This document shows, piece by piece, positions 43,282 to 52,916 of a stretch of 64,000 bases of DNA. Positions within the stretch are counted from its first letter, which is position 1. Each line of letters opens with the position of its first letter. The notes under the pieces were generated by a model. It was not told the origin of the DNA and searched no databases. It saw only the letters and a list, made by a program, of their open reading frames with translations. Position numbers and translations under genes: made by a program. The stretch is from an uncultured Christensenellaceae bacterium (lineage in GTDB: Bacteria > Bacillota > Clostridia > Christensenellales > Pumilibacteraceae). The DNA lies in NCBI GenBank assembly GCA_910588155.1, contig CAJUPB010000001.1, positions 209,766 to 273,765 on the forward strand, read 5' to 3'.

Positions 43282-44019
43282 TTATACCTCCGTCTGCCAC
43301 TCGTCAAGCTCGTACATAAGAGCCGACACGACTGCAATATTTGCCGTTTCCGTACGCAGAATCCTATTCCCCAGCGTGACGCTTTCCACGCCCTTATCCC
43401 GCAAAGCCGTCGCCTCCCCGCAAGAAAAACCGCCCTCCGAACCGATAATCACCGCAACTTTTTTAATGCAATCAGCAGAAGAATCGCGCAAAAACTTTTT
43501 CAGCGAAAGCGTTTTTTCTTTTTCATACGGAAATACCGTCAAATCGTATTCTTCGAGTACATCGAGCATTTCGCCGAATTTTATCGGAGAAAAAACTTTC
43601 GGAATTACACCTCTGCCACACTGTTTTGCAGCCTCTTCGCATATGCGAGACAATCTGTCCGTCCGCACCGATTCTGCCTTTCCCTGCGTAAATTCGGTCA
43701 TTATCGGTCTTATCGCGCCAACTCCGAGCTCCGTCAACTTCTGCGCTATCAAATCAAGTTTATCACCCTTATTAGGCACGGCGCAGAAAACCGTCAATTC
43801 GACTTTCGGCTCTCCCGCACTTTTTACGACGGAAGATATTTTAACCGTCGTTTCGCTCTGTGTGATTTTCTCTATCGAACCGATATAATCGCAACCGTCC
43901 TGCGGACACAGCGTCACTGCGTCACCCACACGGGAGCGCAAAGAATACGCCACGTGTCTATGCGCATCGCCGCGCAAAACACACTTATCGCCGTTTATTT
44001 CGTTCACAAACAATCTCAT
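43282..44019 (-). CDS. rsmE: 16S rRNA m3U1498 methyltransferase RsmE
   Basis: The 245-residue SPOUT methyltransferase has an N-terminal PUA-like domain (HVAYSLRSRVGDAVTL) and the C-terminal knot with IGSEGGFSCGEATAL, VTLGNRILRTETANIAVV, the family's SAM-binding motifs. ATG overlaps the prmA stop (ATGA). The prmA-rsmE-mtaB order after dnaJ is standard in Clostridia. Confidence 0.97.
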   Translation of the reverse strand: MRLFVNEINGDKCVLRGDAHRHVAYSLRSRVGDAVTLCPQDGCDYIGSIEKITQSETTVKISSVVKSAGEPKVELTVFCAVPNKGDKLDLIAQKLTELGVGAIRPIMTEFTQGKAESVRTDRLSRICEEAAKQCGRGVIPKVFSPIKFGEMLDVLEEYDLTVFPYEKEKTLSLKKFLRDSSADCIKKVAVIIGSEGGFSCGEATALRDKGVESVTLGNRILRTETANIAVVSALMYELDEWQTEV

Positions 44020-44933
44020 TCTTTATTCAGCAGCATAGCCTGCCACTCTCCCTCGCACAATCTCTCCACAAGCTTGAATTTTTCCGAATACTTTTGCAAT
44101 ACTTCGTCGGCTCTTTCGTGAATAAGTCCGCTTATAACGACATATCCGCCGCTGTTTACCGCATCCGGCAGAGTCTCAAACAAGCGAAGCAAAATATCCG
44201 CAGTCAAATTCGCAAGCACGACATCATATCTGTTTTCGGACAGATTCAAATTCCCGCAAACAAACTCCGCAGACTCAGAAACTCCGTTAAGCTGCGAGTT
44301 TTCTCTTGCCGATATTATCGCATTGCTATCTATGTCAGACATAACACAGTGTTTTGCTCCGCATTTCAGCGCCGATATACCCAAAATTCCGCTGCCGCAA
44401 CCGATATCGAGAACTATTTTCGAGTTTAAATCGATTTTTTGCAGCAGAGATACGCACATAGCCGTTGTTTCGTGTCTGCCCGTACCGAAAGCCATTCCCG
44501 GGTCTATAAACACCTTTATATCGCAGTTGCCGCCATATTTCAACCAGCACGGCACAATAGCCACATTCTCGCGTTCTATCGGGCGGTAGTATTTCCGCCA
44601 TTCGTTTGCCCAATCGGAATCCTTGACACTGTCGACTCTTACCGACAGCGAGCCCGTCGGAAAAGCCGAATTTTCGCGAAAAACATCAAGCGAATGTTTC
44701 AACGATTCTATTTCGAAATCTTTGCCGAAAAAGCCGATTACGTCGACTTCTCCATTATTTTTTTTCAAAAGCTCTTCATCCGCATAGTCCCAAGAATTCT
44801 TGTCCCTTAAAACTTCTTTCACATCGTTTATGTCGGAAACAGATACCCCTTCGGACCCCGCCTCCATAAGAATAACGGATACGATGTCGGCACATTCCGA
44901 AGTCGTGTCGACGGTTACACGAAGCCATTGCAT
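44016..44933 (-). CDS. prmA: Ribosomal protein L11 methyltransferase
   Basis: PrmA trimethylates lysines and the N-terminus of L11. The 305-residue protein has an N-terminal substrate-recognition domain and a SAM domain with FIDPGMAFGTGRHETTAMC, VLDIGCGSGILGISALKCGA and VLANLTADILLRL, the NLTA-type active-site motif. It is the first gene after the dnaJ hairpin. Confidence 0.96.
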   Translation of the reverse strand: MQWLRVTVDTTSECADIVSVILMEAGSEGVSVSDINDVKEVLRDKNSWDYADEELLKKNNGEVDVIGFFGKDFEIESLKHSLDVFRENSAFPTGSLSVRVDSVKDSDWANEWRKYYRPIERENVAIVPCWLKYGGNCDIKVFIDPGMAFGTGRHETTAMCVSLLQKIDLNSKIVLDIGCGSGILGISALKCGAKHCVMSDIDSNAIISARENSQLNGVSESAEFVCGNLNLSENRYDVVLANLTADILLRLFETLPDAVNSGGYVVISGLIHERADEVLQKYSEKFKLVERLCEGEWQAMLLNKE

Positions 44934-44949
44934 AATATTCTTCCTCTTC

Positions 44950-44980
44950 TAAAAAGAAGCGCGGGCGTTTAACCGCCCGC
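44950..44980 (-). terminator. GC-rich hairpin between dnaJ and prmA
   Basis: GCGGGCG and CGCCCGC form a 7-bp stem with a 6-nt loop on the minus strand, followed by GCTTCTTTTTAG. It may end most heat-shock transcripts and let some through to prmA. Confidence 0.7.
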
Positions 44981-44987
44981 CGCAACT

Positions 44988-46067
44988 CTATTTTTTGTTC
45001 ATATACTCTTTTGATTTGTCGTATTGGTCGGACTTCAATAATTCGTGAAGCTCCTTAACCTTGTTCTTCTGCTCTTTTGTCAGCATTTTGGGAAGTTCGA
45101 TATCCACCGTTACAAGCAAATCGCCGACAAGACCTTTTTTTACATTCTCTATTCCCTGTCCTTTCAATTTGAAAGTGGTTCCGCTCTGCGTGCCTTCCGG
45201 CAACGGAAACGCTATTTTTGTTCCTTTGAGCGTGGGCACCAAAACTTTGTCGCCGAGCAATGCCTGCGTGAAAGTTACGGCAACGTCAATCAGCAAATCG
45301 AGACCTTTTCTCTTGAAATGTTTATGCGGCATTACGTTTATCATAAGGACGAGATTGCCCGCTTTTGCACCCGTTCTGCTGCGCTCCCCCTCGCCCGGAA
45401 CAGTCATTATCTGATTCGGCTCTATGCCTGCGGGGAAAGTTATTCTCAAATTGCTGTTCTTTCTTATCAAAGCTCTGCCGCCGCAAACGGGACAAGGCTC
45501 TTTGATTATGCGCCCCGAACCGTTACAGACGTTACACGCTTTCATACTGACGACTCTGCCGAAAGGAGTTTCCTGCGCAAAGCGCACCTTACCCGTTCCG
45601 CCGCAATTGTTACATTTGACAAACTGCGTTCCGTTTTTCGCGCCCGTACCGCGACAGGACGAACAAGGCTCGAAACGATTGACTGGTATCTCTTTCGTTA
45701 CGCCGAAAGCCGCCTCTTCGAAGGTCAGCGTCACATTCAGCGATATGTCGCCGCCGCTTGACGAATGGGAGTCTTTTCGGTCGCCGTTGAACATATTGTT
45801 GACGAACTCGTCGAAGAACGACGAGCCGCCTCCTCCGCCGAACGATGACGAAGACGACGATGACGGTCTGTCGTAAGCCGCCCTTTTCTGTGGGTCGCTC
45901 AACGTTTCGTACGCCTCGTTTATCTCCGTGAACATATTCGCCGCGTTTTGGTCGCCCGGATTTCTGTCGGGATGATATTTCAACGCGAGTTTGCGATATG
46001 CGGATTTTATTTCGTCGTCGGTAGCCGTTTTGGCCACACCCAAAATGTCGTAATATGATTTTGCCAT
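44988..46067 (-). CDS. dnaJ: Chaperone DnaJ
   Basis: DnaJ delivers unfolded proteins to DnaK and stimulates its ATPase. The 359-residue protein has a J domain with KYHPDRNPG, a Gly/Ser-rich linker (about 72-85), a zinc domain (about 135-205) with [24 protein letters not shown] and CPVCGGRA, and a C-terminal peptide-binding part. The fourth zinc repeat has lost its last glycine. It is the last gene of the hrcA operon. Confidence 0.97.
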   Translation of the reverse strand: MAKSYYDILGVAKTATDDEIKSAYRKLALKYHPDRNPGDQNAANMFTEINEAYETLSDPQKRAAYDRPSSSSSSSFGGGGGSSFFDEFVNNMFNGDRKDSHSSSGGDISLNVTLTFEEAAFGVTKEIPVNRFEPCSSCRGTGAKNGTQFVKCNNCGGTGKVRFAQETPFGRVVSMKACNVCNGSGRIIKEPCPVCGGRALIRKNSNLRITFPAGIEPNQIMTVPGEGERSRTGAKAGNLVLMINVMPHKHFKRKGLDLLIDVAVTFTQALLGDKVLVPTLKGTKIAFPLPEGTQSGTTFKLKGQGIENVKKGLVGDLLVTVDIELPKMLTKEQKNKVKELHELLKSDQYDKSKEYMNKK

Positions 46068-46099
46068 TTACTGCGCCTTTAACTCAATTTTTGCCGACA

Positions 46100-47905
46100 T
46101 CAGTTATTGTCGTCGTTCACCACTTCCGCATCTTCCACGACCACGTCGTCGCCTTCGGGCTGCGCCGCGCCGCTCTCGTAAAGCTTCGTAAATATGCCGT
46201 TGGAAAGTTTCTGCAAGGTTTCGACGGCATCGCGAATCACGTCGATATCGTCGGTCTTTATGACTTCCTTGACGTTCTTCATTTCTTTTTCCAGCTCTTC
46301 CTTGTCGGACGCGCTTACCGCATTGCCGTTTTCTTTGAGGAACTTTTCGATGGAGAACACCAACATATCCGCCTGATTCTTGGTTTCGACGAGTTCCTTT
46401 CTCTTGTTATCCTCGTCCGAATACATCTCGGCGTCTTTTATAGCCTGCTGTATCTGCTGTTCGGTAAGGTTTGTGGACGCGGTTATCGTCACGTGCTGTT
46501 CCTTGCCCGTTCCCTTATCCTTTGCCGAAACGTGAACTATACCGTTTGCGTCGATATCGAAAGTAACCTCTATCTGCGGCACGCCTCTCGGTGCGGGCGG
46601 AATTCCTCCGAGCTCGAAACGAGCAAGCGTCTTATTGTGCGCCGCTATTTCGCGTTCGCCCTGCAAGACGTGAATGTCGACCGAAGGCTGACCGTCGGTA
46701 GCCGTGGAGAACACCTGCGACTTCTTCGTAGGTATCGTGGTATTGCGCTGAATAAGTTTCGTGAATATGCCGCCGACGGTTTCTATACCGAGCGACAGCG
46801 GAGTTACGTCCAAAAGCAAGACATCTTTGACTTCGCCCGCAAGCACGCCGCCCTGTATTGCCGCGCCGATTGCGACGCATTCGTCGGGATTGATACCCTT
46901 GAACGGCTCTTTTCCCGCAAGCTTTCTCACCGCATCTACAACGGCGGGTATACGCGTGGAACCGCCGACCAAAATAACCTTGTCGATATCGGAAGCCGAG
47001 AAACCCGCGTCGGACATCGCCTGCTGCGTGAGTTTGACGGTCTTGTCTACCAACGACTGCGTCAAAGCATCGAACTTGGCTTTCGTAAGTTCGTATTCGA
47101 GATGCAAGGGACCTGCCGCGCCTGCGGTTATAAACGGCAAACTTATCGTGGTCTTCTGCACGCCGGAAAGCTCTATCTTCGCCTTTTCCGCGGCTTCTTT
47201 CAAACGCTGCATAGCCATTTTATCCTTGGACAGGTCTATGCCGTTATCCTTCTTGAATTCGTCCACGAGATAATCCATTATCTTCTGGTCGAAGTCGTCG
47301 CCGCCCAAACGGTTGTCGCCTGCGGTTGCTATAACCTCGAACACGCCGTCGCCTATTTCCAAAATGGAGATATCGAACGTACCGCCGCCCAAGTCGTAAA
47401 TGAAAATCTTTTGGTTTGCGTTCTGTCCCTTATCGAGACCGTAAGCCAAAGCCGCCGCCGTAGGCTCGTTTATAATACGAAGCACTTCCAAGCCCGCGAT
47501 ACGACCGGAGTCTTTCGTTGCCTGTCTCTGCGAGTCGGTGAAGTATGCGGGAACGGTGATGACCGCCTGTGTTACTTTTTCTCCGAGATATGCTTCCGCA
47601 TCGGCTTTGAGCTTGCCCAGAATCATTGCGGAAATTTCCTGCGGGGAATAATCTTTTCCGTCAATGTGCACTTTTCTGTTTGTACCCATATCTCTCTTGA
47701 TAGAGATTATAGTCTTATCGGGGTTGGCGACAGCCTGACGCTTTGCAACCTGACCGACCAAACGCTCTCCGTCTTTTGCAAAACCAACTACGGAAGGCGT
47801 GGTTCTCGCGCCCTCGGAGTTAGGTATTACCACGGGTTCGCCGCCTTCCAGAACGGCTACGCAAGAGTTTGTAGTACCCAAATCAATACCGATAATCTTA
47901 CCCAT
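46100..47905 (-). CDS. dnaK: Chaperone DnaK (Hsp70)
   Basis: The 601-residue Hsp70 begins [19 protein letters not shown] and has the phosphate-binding [28 protein letters not shown] and the interdomain linker [19 protein letters not shown]. The substrate-binding domain and a lid follow; the usual EEVD-like C-terminal acidic tail is [14 protein letters not shown]. It refolds proteins with DnaJ and GrpE encoded beside it. Confidence 0.99.
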   Translation of the reverse strand: MGKIIGIDLGTTNSCVAVLEGGEPVVIPNSEGARTTPSVVGFAKDGERLVGQVAKRQAVANPDKTIISIKRDMGTNRKVHIDGKDYSPQEISAMILGKLKADAEAYLGEKVTQAVITVPAYFTDSQRQATKDSGRIAGLEVLRIINEPTAAALAYGLDKGQNANQKIFIYDLGGGTFDISILEIGDGVFEVIATAGDNRLGGDDFDQKIMDYLVDEFKKDNGIDLSKDKMAMQRLKEAAEKAKIELSGVQKTTISLPFITAGAAGPLHLEYELTKAKFDALTQSLVDKTVKLTQQAMSDAGFSASDIDKVILVGGSTRIPAVVDAVRKLAGKEPFKGINPDECVAIGAAIQGGVLAGEVKDVLLLDVTPLSLGIETVGGIFTKLIQRNTTIPTKKSQVFSTATDGQPSVDIHVLQGEREIAAHNKTLARFELGGIPPAPRGVPQIEVTFDIDANGIVHVSAKDKGTGKEQHVTITASTNLTEQQIQQAIKDAEMYSDEDNKRKELVETKNQADMLVFSIEKFLKENGNAVSASDKEELEKEMKNVKEVIKTDDIDVIRDAVETLQKLSNGIFTKLYESGAAQPEGDDVVVEDAEVVNDDNN

Positions 47906-47956
47906 TATTGTTAATCCTCCATAAATAGAAAACTTATTTCTTAATTATTTGACAAT

Positions 47957-48601
47957 TTATTTTGCTACGGTTACGACACTGTGTCTTATCACTCTGTCGC
48001 CCATCCTGTAACCTTTCTGATACACTTCGACAACCATATTAACTTTCGTCGGGTCTTTGACTTTGACCTGCTGTATGGCGTTGTGCAAATTGGGGTCGAA
48101 CTGCTCCCCGAGAGCGGGGATTTCCGTGACATTTATCGATGCAAGCATATCGGTTATTTTACGATAAATCATCTTGACGCCGTCACCCACCTGCTTGACT
48201 ACATCGGCAGGTTGCTTTTCAGCCGCCGCAGGCTGCGCTTCCGCCGCATTCTCCGTGGGCGCTTGCGTGGCCTTGCTTGCCAAATTCGCCTGCTCTTCCT
48301 GTATCATCATAATAGCGCGTTTCATATCGTCGAGAACGGGCAACAGTTTTTCCACCACTTCGACGGCTCCGTCCTCTTTATTATGCTTCATCTGCTCGTT
48401 GTTACGCTTGCGGTAATTATCGAAATCCGCCTGCATTCTGACGACGAGATTGCCGAATTCTTCCGCTCTGCTCTTTTCCTTCGTAGCGACGGTCTGCGCT
48501 ATTTGAACCTGCTGCGTGAGATTCGCCACTTGCGCCTGAATGGCTTTATATTCTTCTTGTTTGAGTTCTATAACAGACTTTTCTTCCTTTTCCTCTGCCA
48601 T
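47957..48601 (-). CDS. grpE: Nucleotide exchange factor GrpE
   Basis: GrpE releases ADP from DnaK. The 214-residue protein has a long N-terminal coiled coil, then FDNYRKRNNEQMK, LLPVLDDMKRAI and the beta-rich C-terminal GEQFDPNLHNAIQQV and YQKGYRMGDRVIRHSVVTVAK. A flexible Ala/Gln/Pro-rich insertion (about residues 112-135, TQAPTENAAEAQPAAAEKQ) interrupts the helical region and is unusual. Confidence 0.96.
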   Translation of the reverse strand: MAEEKEEKSVIELKQEEYKAIQAQVANLTQQVQIAQTVATKEKSRAEEFGNLVVRMQADFDNYRKRNNEQMKHNKEDGAVEVVEKLLPVLDDMKRAIMMIQEEQANLASKATQAPTENAAEAQPAAAEKQPADVVKQVGDGVKMIYRKITDMLASINVTEIPALGEQFDPNLHNAIQQVKVKDPTKVNMVVEVYQKGYRMGDRVIRHSVVTVAK

Positions 48602-48624
48602 AACACACTCCTATAAGATATTAT

Positions 48625-49704
48625 TTACTGATTTTCGTCTTCTATATGTTCCGACAGCTCTTTGACTTCCTCTTCGCCGCCGCTTCCCGCAGGCAAGAGA
48701 TTTATCGTTTTGCCTATATAATCGAGAACAGACACAACTTTTGCGTAATCCATTCTGATTGGACCTATAACGCCCGCATTTCCGAGAGACACGCCGTTGA
48801 CAGCATAGTTCGCCGTCACGATGGCACATTCGGGGGCGCCGTCCTTTATCTCGTTATCCTTGGCAATCTTAATCGACAAATTCATATTGTCGTTATTGGC
48901 AAGCACGGGAACAAGCTCTTCTTTCGCGTCCAAAAGTTCCAGCATTGCTTTTGCCTTTGCGAGATTTTCGTATTCGGGCTGCTCCAAAATTTTTGCGCTG
49001 CCCTCCAAAACTATGTCGCTGACCATTTCGTCGTGAGCGTAGTTTTTCAAAATTTTCAGCACGGTTTTGAACACGTTTTCGTATTCTTTCCGCACGGTTT
49101 TGATTATGGACTTCGGCTTTAACACTTCCGATACCTTATATCCGCCGAAAGCTTCGCTGACAAATCTGCTCGCGTTGTCGCAATACTCGTCGGAAAGTAT
49201 ACCGTTTACGCTCATTGTGGCGTCCTTCATTACTCCGAGATTTGTGACAATCACCACCAGCGCCGTGGAATCCGATATCTTGACTATTTTTATCCGCGTA
49301 ATCGTGGCGTCGGACACGTTCTGCGCGTAGGCAACCGACGTGAGATTGGTAATTTCCGAAATAACTTTCGCCGTGCTTTTCAGCATATCGTCAAGCTCGG
49401 TTATCGTGCGGTTGAAATAGCGTTTGACAATCTTCAACTCGCCGCGCGTGAGTTTACGTTTCGGCATAAGTTTCTCGACATAAAGTCTGTATGCTTCCGC
49501 CGTGGGAACTCTTCCCGACGAGGTATGAGGCTGGGCAAGATATCCCATTTCCTCCAATGCCGCCAATTCGTTCCTTATCGTGGCCGTACTCAAAGAAGGC
49601 AGTCTGCTCTCTCTGATTTCCGCACTGGAAACCGGAGTACAGTTGTTTATGTAACTGTCGACCACCGCTTGAAGAATTTTCTCTTTACGTCCGGAAAGAC
49701 CCAT
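48625..49704 (-). CDS. hrcA: Heat-inducible transcription repressor HrcA
   Basis: HrcA binds the CIRCE operator and represses class I heat-shock genes. The 359-residue protein has an N-terminal winged helix (ILQAVVDSYINNCTPVSSAE, LSTATIRNELAALEEMGYL, QPHTSSGRVPTAEAYRLYV) and the C-terminal GAF-like dimerisation domain ending IGPIRMDYAKVVSVLDYIG. It is the first gene of the operon, which gives autoregulation through the operator at 49779-49805. Confidence 0.98.
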   Translation of the reverse strand: MGLSGRKEKILQAVVDSYINNCTPVSSAEIRESRLPSLSTATIRNELAALEEMGYLAQPHTSSGRVPTAEAYRLYVEKLMPKRKLTRGELKIVKRYFNRTITELDDMLKSTAKVISEITNLTSVAYAQNVSDATITRIKIVKISDSTALVVIVTNLGVMKDATMSVNGILSDEYCDNASRFVSEAFGGYKVSEVLKPKSIIKTVRKEYENVFKTVLKILKNYAHDEMVSDIVLEGSAKILEQPEYENLAKAKAMLELLDAKEELVPVLANNDNMNLSIKIAKDNEIKDGAPECAIVTANYAVNGVSLGNAGVIGPIRMDYAKVVSVLDYIGKTINLLPAGSGGEEEVKELSEHIEDENQ

Positions 49705-49778
49705 TTAACGTTCACACACCTCTTCCGCCGCCGCCGTTTTCGGCAAGCAACCGAGTTAGCAATCTCTGTCGAAGATTA

Positions 49779-49805
49779 TTAGCAGTCACCTTATCAGAGT
49801 GCTAA
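49779..49805. promoter_or_regulatory. CIRCE operator
   Basis: TTAGCAGTC-N9-GAGTGCTAA differs from the consensus (TTAGCACTC-N9-GAGTGCTAA) at one base. It lies just downstream of the hrcA promoter, so bound HrcA would block initiation. An extra half-site, TTAGCAATC, is at 49756-49764. Confidence 0.95.
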
Positions 49806-49809
49806 TGTA

Positions 49810-49838
49810 ATGATACCATATTAGGCGGTCGGTGTCAA
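49810..49838 (-). promoter_or_regulatory. Promoter of hrcA-grpE-dnaK-dnaJ
   Basis: TTGACA (49838-49833), 17-nt spacer, TATCAT (49815-49810) on the minus strand. CIRCE covers the expected transcription start. Confidence 0.9.
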
Positions 49839-49865
49839 ATGAATTACACCGTTTTTACAATTTTT

Positions 49866-50972
49866 TTAAAGCAAAGCTAGTATAACGCAATTCATTTTAT
49901 AGTACGCCTGTTCCGTAAGTCGAATTCTGCCGGAGTGCAAAGTTATGAGTCCGTACCTCATAAGCCGCTCTATTTCCGCACTCTTTTTCTGTGCGAGGTC
50001 ACAGCCGAACTCTTTTTCGAAAGCAATCAAATCCAGCCCTTCGTCGGTGCGCAGAGACAACATTATTCTTTCTTCCGCTCTGTCCTCCGCGGTTAAAGCA
50101 ACAGCATTTTCGACACGCTCTCCCCCGATGTATTTTTCTCTGTTCTCCGTGTTTCGATAACGGACGCCGCCGTAAAAAGAATGCGCCGCCGCACCGAAAC
50201 CGAGATACGGCGCTCCCGACCAATACTTCATATTGTGCCGACAGACTTTGCCGTTTTTGGCAAAGTTGCTGACCTCGTATCTGCGGTATGAGTTTTCTTT
50301 CAGAATATCCGCGCACAGCTCGTAAAAATCCGCGCAACGGTCCTCGTCGACTTCGTAGCCGCTCTCAAAAAGCGGCGTGCCTTTTTCCACGGATAGACCG
50401 TACACCGAGATATGTTCGATGCCCATTCCCAAAACGACATCGAGGGCGGCTCTCACGTCGGCTTCGGTTTGCGACGGAAGTCCGAGCATCAAGTCTGCGT
50501 TTATATTGTTTATACCCGCCGACCGTGCGCAAACCACGCTTTCGGCAAATTGAGAAAACGTGTGTATTCTTCCTATTTTTTTCAGCAATTCGTCGTTTGA
50601 CGACTGCAAGCCTATGCTTACGCGATTAACGCCGCATTTTGCGCACTCGCCGAAAAATCCCGAAGTCGCCGAATCGGGATTGCATTCCGCGCTTATCTCC
50701 GCATCGTCGGACAGCAAGAAATTGCCGCGAATGACCGACATTATTCGGGAAAGTTCTCCCCTCGGCAGCGCGGAAGGAGTTCCGCCGCCTATGTAAACAG
50801 TATCCGCGCGGCGATTTTTCGCGCCTTCCCCAATCTCCGCAATCAACGCGTTTATATACTCTTTGCAATCGGAAAAGCGGGTGTCGGAAACAAACGAACA
50901 ATACGCGCACTTACTTTTGCAATACGGAATATGAATATATATGCCGAAGCTTTCTTCTTTTAAGTCGCTCAT
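49866..50972 (-). CDS. hemW: HemW-type radical SAM protein (coproporphyrinogen oxidase-like)
   Basis: The 368-residue protein has the radical SAM motif YIHIPYCKSKCAYCSF, YIGGGTPSALPRGELSRI and VNRVSIGLQSSNDELLKKIG, all typical of HemW, a heme chaperone related to but distinct from HemN. The C-terminal wH-like domain is present. In Firmicutes it usually sits between lepA and hrcA, as here. The start overlaps the lepA stop by one base. Confidence 0.95.
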   Translation of the reverse strand: MSDLKEESFGIYIHIPYCKSKCAYCSFVSDTRFSDCKEYINALIAEIGEGAKNRRADTVYIGGGTPSALPRGELSRIMSVIRGNFLLSDDAEISAECNPDSATSGFFGECAKCGVNRVSIGLQSSNDELLKKIGRIHTFSQFAESVVCARSAGINNINADLMLGLPSQTEADVRAALDVVLGMGIEHISVYGLSVEKGTPLFESGYEVDEDRCADFYELCADILKENSYRRYEVSNFAKNGKVCRHNMKYWSGAPYLGFGAAAHSFYGGVRYRNTENREKYIGGERVENAVALTAEDRAEERIMLSLRTDEGLDLIAFEKEFGCDLAQKKSAEIERLMRYGLITLHSGRIRLTEQAYYKMNCVILALL

Positions 50973-52774
50973 TACTTATTGTCGAGTTTCAGTACTGACA
51001 TAAACGCTTCGCTTGGAACCTCCACCGAACCGATTTGCCGCATTCTCTTTTTGCCCTCTTTCTGTTTTTCCAGAAGCTTCTTTTTTCTCGATATATCTCC
51101 GCCGTAGCACTTTGCCAAAACGTCTTTTCGCATTGCCTTCACGGTTTCTCTGGCTATTACCTTGCCGCCGATAGCCGCCTGAATGGGAATTTCGAACATC
51201 TGGCGCGGAATAACCTCTTTCAGTTTTTCCGCCATACCCCTGCCGCGATTATACGCTTTGTCCCTATGAACTATTATCGACAGCGCGTCGCATATCTCGT
51301 TGTTCAAAAGAATGTCGAGTTTCACGAGGTCGCTCGGCTTATATCCTTTCAGCTCGTAATCCAACGACGCATAACCTCTCGTGCGCGATTTCAATCCGTC
51401 GAAAAAGTCGTATACGACTTCGTTCAGCGGTATTTCGTACTCTATGCGCACACGGGTCTTGTCGAGATATACAAGGTTCAAATATTCGCCGCGGCGTTCC
51501 GTGCAAAGTTCCATAATTGCGCCTATATACTCGGGCGGCGTGTAAATATCCGCTTTTATAAACGGCTCTTCTATCCTCTCTATTTCCGATACCGACGGCA
51601 AATTGCCGGGATTGGTCACCGTCAATATTTCGCCGTCCGTCTTAACCACGTTGTAATTGACGCCGGGAGCCGTCGTTATTATATCGAGATTGAATTCTCT
51701 TTCCAAACGCTCCTGTATGATTTCCATATGCAGAAGTCCCAAGAAGCCGCAACGGAAGCCGAAACCGAGAGCCACGGACGTTTCCGCCTCGTAAAACAGC
51801 GACGCATCGTTGAGTTTCAATCTTTCCAATGCCTCTTTCAAATCGTCGTACTTCGAGCCGTCGGTAGGATAAATGCCGCAATAGACTACGGGTTGAACTT
51901 TCTTATATCCCGGGCAAGGCTGTTTCGCGGGATTTGCCGCCGACGTTATCGTATCGCCCGGCGCAGTCTCTTCGACATTCTTTATGCTTGCGCACAGGTA
52001 TCCGACGTCGCCTGCCGACAGTCTTTCCACGGCGAGCGATTTGGGATTGAACACTCCGACTTCCACGACGTCGTATTCTTTGCCCGTCGACATTATGCGA
52101 ATCTTGTCGCCTGCGCCAACGCTTCCGTCGATAACCCTTATCACGCAGACCGCACCTTTGTAATTATCGTATACGGAGTCGAAAATCAACGCTTTCAGCG
52201 GTTCGTTTTCACTGCCGCGCGGCGGCGGCAATTTATCGACTATACCGTCCAAAACATCGGCGATGTTCAGACCCTCTTTTGCGCTTATAAGCGGCGCTTC
52301 CGAAGCTTCGAGACCTATTACGTCCTCGATTTCGGCACGCGTTTCTTCCGGGCGGGCGCTCGGCAAATCGATTTTGTTTATTACGGGCAGAACTTCCAAA
52401 TTGTTGTCGATGGCGAGATATACGTTTGCCAGCGTCTGCGCTTCTACGCCCTGCGTGGAATCCACAATCAAAATCGCGCCCTCGCAAGCCGCCAGCGAAC
52501 GGGACACTTCGTACGTGAAATCCACGTGACCCGGCGTGTCAATCAGATTGAACGTATACTCCACACCGTCTTTTGTGTAGAACATTCTGACGGGCGTAAG
52601 CTTTATGGTTATTCCGCGCTCCCGTTCTATATCCATACTGTCCAAAAGCTGGGACGTCAATTCCCTTTTGGAAACCGTGCCCGTGTTTTCTATAAGCCTG
52701 TCGGCAAGCGTGGATTTGCCGTGGTCGATGTGAGCTATTATGCAAAAATTTCTGATACGTTGCTGTCTGTCCAT
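50972..52774 (-). CDS. lepA: Elongation factor 4 (LepA)
   Basis: LepA is a ribosome-binding GTPase that back-translocates or aids ribosome assembly. The 600-residue protein has the G motifs [23 protein letters not shown] and INKIDLPSA, plus the LepA-specific C-terminal domain with [19 protein letters not shown] and [27 protein letters not shown] (core [15 protein letters not shown]). No Shine-Dalgarno precedes the ATG, which is only six bases after a perfect -10 box; no other in-frame start fits the family N-terminus. Confidence 0.98.
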   Translation of the reverse strand: MDRQQRIRNFCIIAHIDHGKSTLADRLIENTGTVSKRELTSQLLDSMDIERERGITIKLTPVRMFYTKDGVEYTFNLIDTPGHVDFTYEVSRSLAACEGAILIVDSTQGVEAQTLANVYLAIDNNLEVLPVINKIDLPSARPEETRAEIEDVIGLEASEAPLISAKEGLNIADVLDGIVDKLPPPRGSENEPLKALIFDSVYDNYKGAVCVIRVIDGSVGAGDKIRIMSTGKEYDVVEVGVFNPKSLAVERLSAGDVGYLCASIKNVEETAPGDTITSAANPAKQPCPGYKKVQPVVYCGIYPTDGSKYDDLKEALERLKLNDASLFYEAETSVALGFGFRCGFLGLLHMEIIQERLEREFNLDIITTAPGVNYNVVKTDGEILTVTNPGNLPSVSEIERIEEPFIKADIYTPPEYIGAIMELCTERRGEYLNLVYLDKTRVRIEYEIPLNEVVYDFFDGLKSRTRGYASLDYELKGYKPSDLVKLDILLNNEICDALSIIVHRDKAYNRGRGMAEKLKEVIPRQMFEIPIQAAIGGKVIARETVKAMRKDVLAKCYGGDISRKKKLLEKQKEGKKRMRQIGSVEVPSEAFMSVLKLDNK

Positions 52775-52780
52775 ATTTCG

Positions 52781-52809
52781 ATTATACTATAAAAACAGTC
52801 AAATAGCAA
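52781..52809 (-). promoter_or_regulatory. Promoter of lepA-hemW predicting a leaderless mRNA
   Basis: TTGCTA (52809-52804), 17-nt spacer, TATAAT (52786-52781) on the minus strand. Six bases separate the -10 box from the lepA ATG, so the expected start of transcription coincides with the start codon. Confidence 0.7.
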
Positions 52810-52858
52810 TTGTTTTATGCTTAAAAGAACGGCTTCCGACAAAACGCAGGCAAATCGC

Positions 52859-52887
52859 TTGCCTTTATTTTTCAAAACAAGTATAAT
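52859..52887 (+). promoter_or_regulatory. Promoter of the GDPD-like/gtrA operon
   Basis: TTGCCT, 17-nt spacer, TATAAT on the plus strand, 30 bp before the ATG at 52917, divergent from the lepA promoter. Confidence 0.75.
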
Positions 52888-52916
52888 ATACGGGTAATTA
52901 AAATGCGAGGTAAACT

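Noticed and set aside
46055..47914. Long plus-strand open frame (619 codons) across the dnaK locus
   Set aside because: It is exactly antisense to dnaK, whose protein is unmistakable; the opposite frame stays open because of codon bias and encodes no recognisable domain.
51035..52792. 585-codon plus-strand frame over lepA
   Set aside because: Antisense shadow of lepA with low-complexity Arg/Phe/Tyr-rich translation and no ribosome site.
52741..52809. TTGACT at 52794-52799 as the lepA -35 box
   Set aside because: The spacer to TATAAT would be only 10 nt; TTGCTA at 17 nt is the workable pairing.
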